Notes: generated by a model not told the origin, from the letters alone. Shown: positions 50,989 to 59,860, counted from the first letter of the stretch. The stretch is 64,000 nucleotides of DNA from Clostridiales bacterium (GCA_023667345.1 JAMPAF010000003.1:60189-124188), one strand, 5' to 3'. Program-made: numbers and translations.

Positions 50989-51942
50989 TTAAATCACCCA
51001 CACGACCATAAAGCAGACGACGATAGCCACGGAAGCAAACAGCATGCTGTCAAACCTGTCCAGAACGCCGCCGTGCCCGGGGAGCAGCTTGCCCATATCC
51101 TTAATGCCGCACCCGCGCTTTATCGCGCTTTCGAACAAGTCGCCGAGCTGCGCCATAACCGCCGTCGGTATCGAAATGAGTATCAAAGCAACGACGTCGG
51201 GAATGTCGCTGATATTGCTGAGTTGCAACGCCGAGGTGTACTTGCAGATAAGCCATACGACCACGCCCGCCAGCATGCCGCCTATAAGACCGCCTACGCC
51301 GCCCACAACCGTCTTGTTGGGACTTGTGTGCGGGGCGAGCTTTAAGGGCAACAGCTTGCCGAAAAGCTTGCCTATAAAGAACGCGCCCACGTCGACCATA
51401 GGCACCAACACAAAGAGAAGTACGATGGCCACGTCCGAATTGTCATTCATATGGTTGACGTTCGGTCCCACGCTCGCCAACGCGCCGCAGTAGAGGAGCA
51501 CTAATTCCGCGTATGCCGTGCTCTTAACATCGCTGCGCTCGTGGTCGAAAACGGTGAGCGAGGCGGCAACCATCGCGCCCACACTGCCCACTGCGAGAAG
51601 AAGCACAAGCCCTAAGCCGCCCGGACGCCCGCTTCTGTCCACCATTTTTCCGATAACGAAGGCGGGCACCATGAGGGCGCAGGTCACCAGAACAACCCAC
51701 CTTTGGGCGTTCGATATGCCCTCGGTGACCTTAGTTTCGCCGTTTTCGTCCACAACCCGCTTTCTTTCGCCGAGCGCGCGCGTAAACTCGAACGCGCCGC
51801 AGACCGAAATCGCCCAGAAAAGAACGTCCACGCCCAACGCGCCGTATTCAATCCCGTTTACGTCGGGTATCAGCAATTTCATAACCAGCAAGCCCGCCAT
51901 AACTATTACGTAGACGACGCCGGTTATAAATCTTTTTTTCAT
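50989..51942 (-). CDS. cdsA: Phosphatidate cytidylyltransferase
   Basis: Makes CDP-diacylglycerol for phospholipid synthesis. The 317-aa protein has eight or so hydrophobic segments and the family signature GHGGVLDRFDSMLFA at the C-terminus, with SPNKTVVGGVGGLIGG before it. It is somewhat longer than usual (about 270) because of a polar loop near residues 55-80. It follows uppS by 12 bp. Confidence 0.93.
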   Translation of the reverse strand: MKKRFITGVVYVIVMAGLLVMKLLIPDVNGIEYGALGVDVLFWAISVCGAFEFTRALGERKRVVDENGETKVTEGISNAQRWVVLVTCALMVPAFVIGKMVDRSGRPGGLGLVLLLAVGSVGAMVAASLTVFDHERSDVKSTAYAELVLLYCGALASVGPNVNHMNDNSDVAIVLLFVLVPMVDVGAFFIGKLFGKLLPLKLAPHTSPNKTVVGGVGGLIGGMLAGVVVWLICKYTSALQLSNISDIPDVVALILISIPTAVMAQLGDLFESAIKRGCGIKDMGKLLPGHGGVLDRFDSMLFASVAIVVCFMVVWVI

Positions 51943-51954
51943 GCCTTTTACTCC

Positions 51955-52650
51955 TTAAACCCTGCCGAAACGCCTTTCCCGCGACGAGTAGTCGGCTATA
52001 GCCTTGTCGAATTCTTCGTCGGTAAAATCGGGGAACAGAACGTCGGTAAAGTACAGCTCCGCATATGCGGACTGCCACAGCAGGAAGTTGGAAAGTCTTA
52101 ACTCGCCGCCCGTCCTTATTATAAGGTCGGGGTCGGGCGTACCGCCCGTATATAATAGGTGCGAAAACTCCTCTTCCGTCACCTCTTCGCCCCTTGCTAT
52201 TGCAAGATTAGCCGCGCGCGCAATCTCGCCGCGCGCACCGTACCCGAGAGCCATTATAAAGGTAAATTCCGCGCTTTCGGGCGATTTTTTTACGCCCTGT
52301 TCGATAAGTTCCCGCACGTCGCACGGCAACAGCGATAAATCGCCTATGACCTTTACGCTCGCGCCCGCTTTCAGCAATTTGTCGACGCAGGCGTTAAACT
52401 GCTTGCGAATGAGAGCCCACATTTTGTCGAGCTCTTCCTGCGGGCGGGCAAGGTTTTCGGTGGACAGCGCGTATACCGTGAGGTACTTAACCCCCGCCTC
52501 TTTCGCCCGTTCGGCGAGCGCAACCATGCGGTTTAACCCCGCACTATGCCCCGACGACGGCGACAAAAGCCGTTTTTTAGCCCAGCGGCGGTTGCCGTCC
52601 ATTATTATTCCCACGTGACGCGGAACGTTTAAAACTTCGTTTTTTGACAT
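51955..52650 (-). CDS. uppS: Undecaprenyl diphosphate synthase (cis-prenyltransferase)
   Basis: Builds the C55 lipid carrier for peptidoglycan. The 231-aa protein has HVGIIMDGNRRWAKKR, GHSAGLNRM, LTVYALSTENLARP and DLIIRTGGELRLSNFLLWQSAYAE (shown in parts), the five conserved cis-prenyltransferase regions. I used ATG 52650 (MSKNEVLN); the frame extends upstream only through repeat DNA. It pairs with cdsA. Confidence 0.96.
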   Translation of the reverse strand: MSKNEVLNVPRHVGIIMDGNRRWAKKRLLSPSSGHSAGLNRMVALAERAKEAGVKYLTVYALSTENLARPQEELDKMWALIRKQFNACVDKLLKAGASVKVIGDLSLLPCDVRELIEQGVKKSPESAEFTFIMALGYGARGEIARAANLAIARGEEVTEEEFSHLLYTGGTPDPDLIIRTGGELRLSNFLLWQSAYAELYFTDVLFPDFTDEEFDKAIADYSSRERRFGRV

Positions 52651-52756
52651 ACAAAATTTAATGCAGTACCACCCTACCCTTGCCTTCCACCTTAATAAAG
52701 GGGGAAGGTGGCGCGGAACGCGACGGATGAGGGATGTGTAAATTCGCCCGCAATTA

Positions 52757-52991
52757 AGCCTTCCCCCTGCGTGGGACGAACAACGCATTTCTCAAAACAG
52801 CCTAGTAGCGCTGTTTTGGCGTTGCGAGATGAGCAAACGCATACGTCCCGCGTTTGCGGTGACCGAACACGCCGTTTCCCTTGCGGCGTGTGAGAAGGGT
52901 GGCACTGCCATAAGGCAGTGACGGTTGAGGGGTGTTATTATAAGAATTCCCCTCACCACCGCTACGCGGAGCCTCCCCACCGAGGGGAAGC
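52757..52991 (+). repeat. Family C repeat, copy 2 (interrupted by F3)
   Basis: CCTTCCCCCTGCGTGGG at the left and CACCGAGGGGAAGCC at the right match C3, but about 120 bp of family F lie between GTGGGA and GGTGGCACTGCC. A half-repeat (CTTCCACCTTAATAAAGGGGGAAGGTGG) precedes it at about 52.68 kb. Confidence 0.8.
52777..52897 (+). mobile_element. Family F nested element, copy 3 (inside C2)
   Basis: CGAACAACGCATTTCTCAAA, the CAAAACAGC/GCTGTTTTGGCG hairpin, GCGAGATGAGCAAACGCATA, CGTCCCGCGTTTGCGG and ACACGCCG/CGGCGTGT. The AACGCATTTCTC and GAGA/GCGTTG parts allow a longer imperfect stem. Confidence 0.75.
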
Positions 52992-53059
52992 CAAGATTAA
53001 GGGCGGATTTAATTCTTAATTCTTAATTCTTAATTCTGAATTCTTAATTCTGAATTCTC

Positions 53060-53629
53060 TCACACCGTCATTATTTCCTTTTCTTTGGCGGAAACGGCGG
53101 CGTCCACCTTGGAAACGGCTTCGGAAACAAGCTTTTCAACTTCCTTTTCGCCCGCGGAAAATTCATCCTCGGATATCGACTTGTCGTTTTTAAGCTTCTT
53201 CAAGCCGTCCATAGCGTCGCGGCGCACATTGCGCTGTGCAATCTTCGCGTCCTCGCCCATCTTTTTAATCTGCTTTACAAGGTCGCGGCGGCGCTCTTCG
53301 GTAAGTTCGGGGAACACGAGCCTTATCACCTTGCCGTCGTTGGTGGGCGTCAAGCCTATGTTCGAAATCTGAATCGCCTTTTCGATGCCCTTTAACGCCG
53401 ACATATCCCACGGGGAAATTACGAGGCACCTGCCCTCCTGCACCGACACGTTAGCCATCTGCGTCACGGGCGTCATTGCGCCGTAGTAGTCCACCGTTAC
53501 CTTGTCTAAAATGTGCGGATTGGCGCGCCCCGCTCTTATTGCCGCGTAGTCCTCTTTGAGAACGGATATCGCCTTTTCGAGTTTGTCGTCCAAAATAAGC
53601 AAAATCTCTTCAATCAGCTCGTTTTCCAT
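53060..53629 (-). CDS. frr: Ribosome recycling factor
   Basis: Splits the post-termination ribosome with EF-G. The 189-aa protein has the three-helix bundle: VLKEDYAAIRAGRANPHILD, the inserted domain YYGAMTPVTQMANVSVQEGR and KKMGEDAKIAQRNVRRDAMDG. Complete and of standard length. AAGGAG precedes the ATG. It follows pyrH after a family D repeat and precedes uppS after a family C repeat. Confidence 0.97.
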   Translation of the reverse strand: MENELIEEILLILDDKLEKAISVLKEDYAAIRAGRANPHILDKVTVDYYGAMTPVTQMANVSVQEGRCLVISPWDMSALKGIEKAIQISNIGLTPTNDGKVIRLVFPELTEERRRDLVKQIKKMGEDAKIAQRNVRRDAMDGLKKLKNDKSISEDEFSAGEKEVEKLVSEAVSKVDAAVSAKEKEIMTV

Positions 53630-53680
53630 AAATTTTATCTCCTTTTTAATTAATTAGGAATTCATAATGCGGAATTAACC

Positions 53681-53800
53681 CCCATCACCCGCAAAGCGGG
53701 AGCTTCCCCCTTAAAAAGGGGTAAGCCTCGGGTTGCGCGAACAAGGCTCACCCTTCTTTAAAGAGGGGGGAGCTGTTGCGTAGCAACTGAGGGGGGTATA
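53681..53800 (-). repeat. Family D repeat, copy 3 (inverted)
   Basis: ACCCCCATCACCCGC, AAGCCTCGGGTTGCGCG, AAGGCTCACCCTTC and AGCTGTTGCGTAGCAACTGA. The hairpin at the right end (GTTGC-GTA-GCAAC) replaces the GTGAC/GTCAC hairpin of copy D1. Confidence 0.75.
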
Positions 53801-53819
53801 TAATTACGAATTACGAATT

Positions 53820-54530
53820 TTATTGGTTATCAATCACGGTTCCCAGCTTCTCGCCGCACACGACGCGCACAATTGAGTTGGGTTCGTCCAAACCGAAGGC
53901 GATTACGGGCACGTCGTTTTCCATACACATAGTCGCCGCCGTCGCGTCCATCGCCTTTATGCCGTTTTTAATTATATCTATATAATTTATGTGGTCGTAC
54001 TTCTTTGCATTCGGGTTTATCTTGGGGTCGGAATCGTAAATGCCGTCGATATTTTTAGCCATCATCAATAGGTCGGCTTGAATTTCGCACGCGCGCTGTG
54101 CCGCCGCCGTGTCCGTCGAACAGTACGGATTGCCCGTGCCGCACGCCATAATCACCACCCTGCCCTTTTCGAAATGGTTCAAAGCTTTACGCAAAATGTA
54201 GGGCTCGGCGAGCGAGGTCATAATGAGCGCCGTCTGCACGCGGGTTTGAATGCCGCGCTGTTCCAAAGCATCCATCATTGCAAGCGAGTTCATAACCGTG
54301 GCGAGCATACCCATATGGTCTGCGGTGGTTCTATCCATTTTCTTGCCCTGACGCCCCCGCCAGAAATTGCCGCCGCCGATAACGAGCGCAATCTGCACGC
54401 CCATTTTTTTGATAGCTTCTATCTGGTCGACAACGCCCGAAATGACGTTTTCGTTCAAGCCGTGCCCTTCCTTGCCGGCAAGAGCCTCGCCCGAAAGCTT
54501 TATAAGCACTCTCTTGTATTTAGGTGACAT
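53820..54530 (-). CDS. pyrH: Uridylate kinase
   Basis: Phosphorylates UMP to UDP; the bacterial enzyme is hexameric and GTP-activated. The 236-aa protein has KLSGEALAGKEGHGL, GGGNFWRGRQG, DRTTADHMGMLATVMNSLAM and ACGTGNPYCSTDTAAAQRA. Complete. GGAGTAGATAA precedes the ATG. In most Bacillota it follows tsf directly; here a fic gene and a terminator lie between. Confidence 0.96.
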   Translation of the reverse strand: MSPKYKRVLIKLSGEALAGKEGHGLNENVISGVVDQIEAIKKMGVQIALVIGGGNFWRGRQGKKMDRTTADHMGMLATVMNSLAMMDALEQRGIQTRVQTALIMTSLAEPYILRKALNHFEKGRVVIMACGTGNPYCSTDTAAAQRACEIQADLLMMAKNIDGIYDSDPKINPNAKKYDHINYIDIIKNGIKAMDATAATMCMENDVPVIAFGLDEPNSIVRVVCGEKLGTVIDNQ

Positions 54531-54612
54531 TTATCTACTCCTAATAAATGATTTACCGTTGCAAAGTCCGTTATTCGCCTAAGCGGTCAAAACTCGGCTG
54601 TGGCGACTCGCG

Positions 54613-54746
54613 ACGTTTTTCAGCACGCAGACCGTGTTATTGCATAAGCAATTAAGACCTCGGGTCAAGCGACACGCCGCGTTTTTCGGTGACGGGCAAG
54701 CGCCACAACCCAAGCAATTAAAACCTCGGCTGCGGCGACACGCCGC
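54613..54746. repeat. Family J tandem units (two copies)
   Basis: Two units of about 65 bp: GTTTTTCAGCACGCAG...CAAGCGACACGCCGC and GTTTTTCGGTGACGGGCAAG...GCTGCGGCGACACGCCGC. Each contains AAGCAATTAA(A/G)ACCTCGG. It lies between pyrH and fic. Confidence 0.65.
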
Positions 54747-54813
54747 CCGCTGTTAAATTATACCATACCGCAAAAGTTAAATCAACATTTAATTAAAATA
54801 AAATTGCAGCGGC

Positions 54814-55704
54814 TCAGTATTTCACCTTGAAATAGTCGAGATAGCGCTTGAATTTGTCCTGCGCGGAAAGACAAGTGTCGCGTAAATACCCCCGCTCGTT
54901 CGTCCACTCTTTTAATCCGCGGTAATAAAAAAGTTTTAACTCTTCGTCTATAATAAACGGTACCGTGTTATATTTTAAACAATCTCTGAATAAGAGCAGT
55001 CTGCCTACACGCCCGTTGCCGTCCTGAAAAGGATGGATACATTCGAAACGGTAATGAAAGTCCAAAAGGTCGTCAAATGTTTTTTCCTTTTTTGCATTGT
55101 AATAAAAGAGCAATTCTTTCATTTTGCCCGCTACTTCCTCTGGTTGCGCGGTAAACATATCGCCGACCGTATTTGGCAGTTTTTTATATTCACCCACTGC
55201 AAACCATTCCTGCCGCGCGTCGGTGGTGCCGCTCTTTAACGTGCGGTGCAATTCCTTGATAAACGCTTCGGTGAGCGGCTTGCCCGCGTTTTCGATAATT
55301 AAATCGACGCACTTAAAGTGGTTTGCCGTTTCGACAACATCGTCAACTTTAACTGCGCCGCCGTCTAAACCTATCGTATTGGTTTCGAAAATATAGCGGG
55401 TTTGGTCGTGCGTAAGTCTGCTGCCCTCTATATGGTTGGAGTTGTATGTGAGCTCAATTTGAATTTTGTGGTAAATTCCGCCCGTAATCTTGGCGCGCTT
55501 TTCGGCTTTTAAAATTTCGAGTAAAGTTTGCGGCGCATCAGTCTTTTTATTAATTCTGTCGGGCTTCTGCGCGTCTTCCGGAATATTCCAGGTTTTGCCC
55601 GTTAAAAACGCGCCGTAAATTTTCCCCGACGCACAATAATTGCGCACGCTCCTCTCCGAAATATTCCATTTTTCAGCCGTTTCGGCAACAGATAAATATT
55701 TCAT
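54814..55704 (-). CDS. Fic-domain protein (putative AMP/NMP-transferase) with N-terminal HTH
   Basis: Probably transfers AMP from ATP to a hydroxyl side chain of a target protein. Residues 1-45 look like an excisionase/MerR-type DNA-binding helix set (SVAETAEKWNISERSVRNYC). The Fic core has the complete motif HPFQDGNGRVGR (His224). An N-terminal inhibitory helix SNHIEGSR (Glu93) marks class II self-inhibition. It sits inside the normally unbroken tsf-pyrH segment, with a terminator on its upstream side and a weak promoter of its own. No antitoxin gene is adjacent. Likely a later insertion. Confidence 0.88.
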   Translation of the reverse strand: MKYLSVAETAEKWNISERSVRNYCASGKIYGAFLTGKTWNIPEDAQKPDRINKKTDAPQTLLEILKAEKRAKITGGIYHKIQIELTYNSNHIEGSRLTHDQTRYIFETNTIGLDGGAVKVDDVVETANHFKCVDLIIENAGKPLTEAFIKELHRTLKSGTTDARQEWFAVGEYKKLPNTVGDMFTAQPEEVAGKMKELLFYYNAKKEKTFDDLLDFHYRFECIHPFQDGNGRVGRLLLFRDCLKYNTVPFIIDEELKLFYYRGLKEWTNERGYLRDTCLSAQDKFKRYLDYFKVKY

Positions 55705-55722
55705 TACTAACCCTCTCTGATA

Positions 55723-55751
55723 AGTTTAACATATTATCGGCAAAAAAGCAA
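55723..55751 (-). promoter_or_regulatory. Possible fic promoter
   Basis: Minus-strand TTGCTT (55746-55751), 17 bp, TAAACT (55723-55728). Weak, but well placed 19 bp before the fic start. Confidence 0.4.
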
Positions 55752-55801
55752 TAGTTATAGTCGCCAAATATTCACGCATTTTGCCGATAGCGGCAAAATA
55801 T

Positions 55802-55830
55802 AAGCCCCGCGGCTTATCGCCGCGGGGCTT
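55802..55830 (-). terminator. Terminator of the rpsB-tsf unit
   Basis: AAGCCCCGCGGC/GCCGCGGGGCTT, 12-bp perfect stem with a 5-nt loop, then ATATTTT on the minus strand. Confidence 0.85.
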
Positions 55831-55846
55831 ATATAATTTATTAAAC

Positions 55847-56752
55847 TTAATTCTTCTTCATGGCTTCGACCTGCTTAGCCACTTCGTCCTGCAAGTTTTC
55901 CTGCTTCTTTTCGATGCCTTCGCCCATTTCCCAACGAACGAAACGCGCAACCTTAAACTTTTTGCCGATAACCTGTTCAACAGTCTGCGAGTCGTCCTTT
56001 ACAAACGGCTGTTTTACAAGGCAGTTTTCGGAATAGAATTTGCCGAGCTTGCCCATAACGATTTTTTCCAAAATCTCCTTGGGCTTGTTCTTGTTCTTTT
56101 CGTCGTTCTGCATCTGAACGAGCATAATCTCTTTTTCCTTTTCGATTACGCTTGCGGGAACCTCTTCCGCCGTAACGTAAGAGGGCTTGCTTGCCGCAAT
56201 CTGCAACGCAACGTCGTGCAACGTCTCTTCGCTGCCCGCGGTGAAATCGACCGCCTCGACCATAACGCCCACTTTGCCGCCCATATGGATATACGTTTCG
56301 ACCTTGCCCGCCGTTTCGTAAATCTCGAATCTGCGGATAGCAATTTTTTCGCCAATAACCGCGGTTGCGTTGGTGATATAGTCCTTAACGGTAGCGCCGT
56401 CTAAGGGGCACGCGTTCAAAGCCTCGATATCCGCGGGCTTATTTTCGGCGATTACCTTTGCAACCGCGTCGACTATGCCGTGGAATTTGTCGCCTTTGGA
56501 AACGAAGTCACTCTCGCAGTTAATTTCGAGCAATACGCCCACGCCGCACTTTGCGCAAACGTACGCGCCTACCGCGCCTTCCGCCGCAATACGGCTCTCC
56601 TTTTTAACGGCTTTTGCAATGCCGCGCTCTCTCAAAAGCTCCGCCGCCTTTTCCATATCGCCGTCGGCGTCGGTCAAAGCCTTTTTGCAGTCTAACATGC
56701 CCGCGCCGCTCTTATCTCTTAAAGTCATTACGTCCTTTGCCGTGAATGCCAT
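55847..56752 (-). CDS. tsf: Elongation factor Ts
   Basis: Nucleotide exchange factor for EF-Tu. The 301-aa protein has FTAKDVMTLRDKSGAGMLDC, then the core with GVLLEINCESDFVSKGDKF and the C-terminal domain ENCLVKQPFVKD. Complete. AAGGAGTAAAC precedes the ATG. It follows rpsB after a 219-bp gap holding a family C-like repeat. Confidence 0.97.
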   Translation of the reverse strand: MAFTAKDVMTLRDKSGAGMLDCKKALTDADGDMEKAAELLRERGIAKAVKKESRIAAEGAVGAYVCAKCGVGVLLEINCESDFVSKGDKFHGIVDAVAKVIAENKPADIEALNACPLDGATVKDYITNATAVIGEKIAIRRFEIYETAGKVETYIHMGGKVGVMVEAVDFTAGSEETLHDVALQIAASKPSYVTAEEVPASVIEKEKEIMLVQMQNDEKNKNKPKEILEKIVMGKLGKFYSENCLVKQPFVKDDSQTVEQVIGKKFKVARFVRWEMGEGIEKKQENLQDEVAKQVEAMKKN

Positions 56753-56796
56753 AATGTTTACTCCTTATTTATATTATAAAATTTGCTCCTTCGCTT

Positions 56797-56966
56797 GGCT
56801 TCCACCTTTTGTATAAGGGGGAAGCTCCGTGAAGCGTAGCGGAACGGTGATGAGGGATAAGGTTACTTTAACCTCATTAAAATAAGGTCAAAATTTGCAC
56901 AACCCTCATCCGTCTTGCTACGCAAGCCACCTTCCCCCTTTATTAAGGTGGAAGGCAAGACGAGGA
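56797..56966. repeat. Family C-like repeat between rpsB and tsf
   Basis: GGCTTCCACCTTTTGTATAA, AAGGGGGAAGCTCCGTGAAGC, GGTGATGAGGGAT and, at the other end, CAACCCTCATCCGTCTTGC, CCACCTTCCCCC, TTATTAAGGTGGAAGGC. Arms are GCCTTCCACCTTAATAAA-like, a variant of family C. Confidence 0.65.
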
Positions 56967-56971
56967 AGAAC

Positions 56972-57754
56972 TCAGTCTTTATTCTCTTCGCTTGCTTCTA
57001 CAACCTCTTCAATCGAGGTGGGTTCCGCCGCTTCCGCGCTCTCTTCAATCTCTTCCTCTACGGAATACGCTTCGCCCTGATTAGCCTCGATAACCGCGTT
57101 TGCGATAACGCTTGCAATCAGCTTGACCGCACGGATAGCGTCGTCGTTGCCGGGGATAACGTAGTCAATCAAATCGGGGTCGCAGTTGGTATCGGTAATA
57201 GCGACGATGGGAATATTGAGCTTTCTCGCTTCGGCTACCGCGATATCCTCGTTGTGAGGGTCTACCACGAACATAACGCCGGGCATTTTGGTCATATCCC
57301 TGATACCGCCGAGGTTAGTCTGCAACTTGCCCATTTCCTCTTTGAGTTTTGCAACTTCCTTTTTGGGAAGAAGGTCGAACTCGCCGTTCTCTTCCATTTT
57401 TTCGAGCTTAACCATTCTTTCGATACGCGAACGGATAGTCTTGAAGTTGGTAAGCGTGCCGCCCAGCCAGCGCGAATTGATGTAGTACTGACCGCATCTT
57501 TCCGCCTCTTCCTTGATAGCGTCCTGCGCCTGCTTTTTGGTGCCGACAAAGAGAACGGACTTGCCCTCTTTAACCGTTTCGCACACGAATTTGTACGCCT
57601 CTTCTACAAGACCTACGGTGAGTTGCAAGTCGATAATGTGAATATCATTTCTTGCCGCGTAGATGTACTTGCTCATTTTGGGGTTCCACTTTCTGGTCTG
57701 GTGACCGAAATGTACGCCCGCCTCCAAGAGCTGCTTCATAGTGATAACTGCCAT
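56972..57754 (-). CDS. rpsB: 30S ribosomal protein S2
   Basis: Small-subunit protein. The 260-aa sequence has [66 protein letters not shown] and [10 protein letters not shown]-type motif ([20 protein letters not shown]). An acidic C-terminal tail is present. GGAGG precedes the ATG. First gene of the rpsB-tsf unit, with a long leader of about 195 nt. Confidence 0.97.
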   Translation of the reverse strand: MAVITMKQLLEAGVHFGHQTRKWNPKMSKYIYAARNDIHIIDLQLTVGLVEEAYKFVCETVKEGKSVLFVGTKKQAQDAIKEEAERCGQYYINSRWLGGTLTNFKTIRSRIERMVKLEKMEENGEFDLLPKKEVAKLKEEMGKLQTNLGGIRDMTKMPGVMFVVDPHNEDIAVAEARKLNIPIVAITDTNCDPDLIDYVIPGNDDAIRAVKLIASVIANAVIEANQGEAYSVEEEIEESAEAAEPTSIEEVVEASEENKD

Positions 57755-57955
57755 ATTAAACCTCCGTTAAACCTCCCCATCGGCGCGTCGGCAGGGTGTC
57801 CCTGCACCCAAGTCTTTTAATTGCGTGGCTCTTACACTGACCTATCGCAAAAAAACGAGGGCTTGCATACACAAAGGGCTGAATTAACGGAATTTGAAAA
57901 GATTTTTCCGTCACGGACAGCCCGCCATACGGGTGTGAATTTTTATAGCTTTGAT

Positions 57956-57984
57956 ATTTTAGCAGAATTTTCCGCGTTTGTAAA
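57956..57984 (-). promoter_or_regulatory. rpsB promoter
   Basis: Minus-strand TTTACA (57979-57984), 17 bp, TAAAAT (57956-57961). The leader downstream has hairpins TCCGTGACGGA and GGTGCAGGGACACC, which might serve S2 autoregulation; I cannot confirm this. Confidence 0.65.
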
Positions 57985-58093
57985 GCGCTTTTTATTGCCG
58001 AAAACAAAATACTTTTTAATTATTAAACAAAAAAACTGCGACAAGACATACCGTCAGTCCCGCGTTTGTAACGCTATTTAAGGGCTTACCGCC

Positions 58094-58345
58094 GTTTGGG
58101 GTATGCCGTCATTGCGAAGCGCGCCTGCGCGCTGTGGCAATCCAGAATTACGTAGTCTGCGGAATATCGCTTCCGTCATGGTGAGCCTGCCGAACCATCC
58201 CACCGCTTGAACGCTTCCTACTTGCCGCCGTATTACCACGAGGGGATTCTCTCAACTCAATCGAACCACTATGTGGTTCTCAATCGTTCGAAATGACACG
58301 GTTTAATGTGCTTATATGATAATGCCCCGCCTTGCGGCGGGGCGA
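58094..58345. repeat. Family I repeat, copy 3
   Basis: Same ordered blocks as copy I2, with an extra CCACCGCTTGAACG block. The hairpin GAACCACTATGTGGTTC replaces GCCCGCTATTGCGGGTC of I2: the stem is kept while both arms change. Confidence 0.75.
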
Positions 58346-58398
58346 TATGTTACGTTCCTATGTGCGCGCAAATTATAAAACGCCGCGCGGCTTACCGT

Positions 58399-58524
58399 TT
58401 TTCTGTGACAAGTCAGCACCAAAGCCAAGCGATTAAAACCTCGGCTGCGGCGACACGCCGCTTTTCTGTGACAAGCCAGTGCCAAAGCCAAAGCAATTAA
58501 AACCTCGGCTGCGGCGACACGCCG
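58399..58524. repeat. Family J tandem units (two copies)
   Basis: Two 63-64-bp units starting TTTTCTGTGACAAG and ending GCTGCGGCGACACGCCGC. The second unit ends exactly at the stop codon of the DUF1292 gene. Confidence 0.7.
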
Positions 58525-58809
58525 CTACTCTTCGTCCTCTTCGTTCTGATAAAATTCGAAAACTTCTTCCAAAAGGGCGTCGTCCTCGATGGGCTCCAAC
58601 AACTGCTCCTCTTCCTTGTAGCGGAAAATAGCTACCTCGTCGTCGGCAACCGCGTCGTTGGGCTCGGCGGCAAGCAGAAGCGCGTACTTTTCGCCCTTAT
58701 ACTCGCACACATCCAAAAGCCTGAACTTGATAACGTTGTCCTCGTCGTCGATAAGCTCGATTATGCCCTCTTCCTCAATCTCTTCGTCAGTTAAATTTTT
58801 ATCCGCCAT
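58525..58809 (-). CDS. DUF1292 family protein (YrzB-like)
   Basis: A 94-aa acidic protein with the DUF1292 pattern: IIELIDDEDNVIKFRLLDVC, KYALLLAAEP and DEVAIFRYKEEE. Function is unknown; it is nearly always next to ruvX in Bacillota (yrrK-yrzB in Bacillus subtilis), as here with a 2-bp gap. About one third of residues are Asp or Glu. Confidence 0.9.
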   Translation of the reverse strand: MADKNLTDEEIEEEGIIELIDDEDNVIKFRLLDVCEYKGEKYALLLAAEPNDAVADDEVAIFRYKEEEQLLEPIEDDALLEEVFEFYQNEEDEE

Positions 58810-58811
58810 GG

Positions 58812-59246
58812 TTAAACTCCTTTTTTGTTGATTTTCTGTAAATAGCCGTCCAGAATATTTGCGGCGGCGAGCGCGTCCACGTAAGATTTGCGCTTTTCCC
58901 TTCGCATACCCTCGGAAATGAGCGTTTCATGCGCCATCTGCGTTGTGAACCGCTCGTCTTCGCACACTACGGGAACAGTAGCCGCCTCTTTCAGAGCGTC
59001 GATAAACCGCCTCGTTTTCTGCGTTTGGAGAGCCTCGCTTCCGTCGAAATTTACGGGCAGACCGCACACGATGACCGTCGCGCCCTTTTCGGCTGCGATT
59101 GCGGCGATTGCGGCAACGTCCTCTTTAAAACCTTTGCGAAAGTATGTGTGCGAGGGCAGAGCGTAGGTATTGAAAGGGTCGGAAACGGCAACGCCTATGC
59201 GCTTATCACCGATATCGAAAGCAACGTATCTTTCCAATTCAAACAC
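58812..59246 (-). CDS. ruvX: Holliday-junction resolvase-like protein RuvX (YqgF)
   Basis: RNase H-fold nuclease implicated in 16S rRNA pre-processing and possibly Holliday junctions. The 144-aa protein has AFDIGDKRIGVAVSDP (catalytic Asp), VICGLPVNFDGSE and VVCEDERFTTQMA, then SYVDALAAANIL. Complete. No strong Shine-Dalgarno site; the first in-frame ATG after the AT-rich region is used. Operon with the DUF1292 gene. Confidence 0.94.
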   Translation of the reverse strand: MFELERYVAFDIGDKRIGVAVSDPFNTYALPSHTYFRKGFKEDVAAIAAIAAEKGATVIVCGLPVNFDGSEALQTQKTRRFIDALKEAATVPVVCEDERFTTQMAHETLISEGMRREKRKSYVDALAAANILDGYLQKINKKGV

Positions 59247-59419
59247 CCGCCGAAATTATTTACCCGTCTATTATATCATAACGATTTATTTTTTACAACG
59301 GTATAAGGAAGATATTTTTTACCTTATAAATATATTACAGTCAATTATTTACAGTAATATATTATGTAATTTCGCCGCATACTCCTATTAAGCGGGAAAA
59401 CGCTTAAAGAGGAAAAGAA

Positions 59420-59614
59420 ATGGAAAAATTTATTTTCGGACTCGCCATAGGTATGGCGGGCGGTGCGCTCCTTGTGGCAAACAACTGCAAGCTCCGCAAT
59501 CTCGTAAAGAAGAATCAGGAAGATTTGATGGAGAAAGCGGAACAGTATATCGACAAAAAACTCGAAGAATGCGGCTGCAAGCCCGAGGGACAGAGCGGCG
59601 AAGAGCAAGGCTAA
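59420..59614 (+). CDS. Small single-TM protein, YtxH-like
   Basis: A 64-aa protein with an N-terminal hydrophobic segment rich in glycine (FIFGLAIGMAGGALLVANN) followed by a charged helical tail (NQEDLMEKAEQYIDKKLEE). This is the layout of YtxH-like small membrane proteins, whose role is poorly known. AGAGGAAAAG precedes the ATG and a strong terminator follows, which supports a real single-gene unit. Divergent from ruvX. Confidence 0.75.
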   Translation: MEKFIFGLAIGMAGGALLVANNCKLRNLVKKNQEDLMEKAEQYIDKKLEECGCKPEGQSGEEQG

Positions 59615-59631
59615 TCGCCGGAACAAAAGCT

Positions 59632-59671
59632 GACCGCGGAACGAAATTAATTTTCGTTCCGCGGTCTTTTT
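59632..59671 (+). terminator. Terminator of the 64-aa gene
   Basis: GACCGCGGAACGAAA/TTTCGTTCCGCGGTC, 15-bp perfect stem, AT loop, then TTTTTATATTTT. Confidence 0.93.
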
Positions 59672-59712
59672 ATATTTTACCCTACGTGCCCTAATTCTCA
59701 ATTAAACCGCTT

Positions 59713-59790
59713 TCCCTTGCCGTCTTCTTTTAGAATTGCGTTAGCAATTATCAAAGAGGAAGGTGTCTGCGTTAGCAGACAGAAGGTAAT
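59713..59790 (-). repeat. Family E repeat, copy 5
   Basis: CTTGCCGTCTTCTTTTAG, AATTGCGTTAGCAATT (hairpin), AAAGAGGAAGGTG and TCTGCGTTAGCAGAC (hairpin). Orientation is opposite to copy E1. Confidence 0.7.
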
Positions 59791-59860
59791 TTTAATGCAG
59801 AATGTAGAATGCAGAATTAAGAATAGTGGTCGTATTATCTTAAATAATTATTCCGCAATT

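Noticed and set aside
58094-58345. Family I repeat considered as an rRNA or IS fragment because of its GATTCTC and CGAAATGAC blocks.
   Set aside because: No match to conserved rRNA segments and no transposase frame; it is better described as a non-coding repeat.
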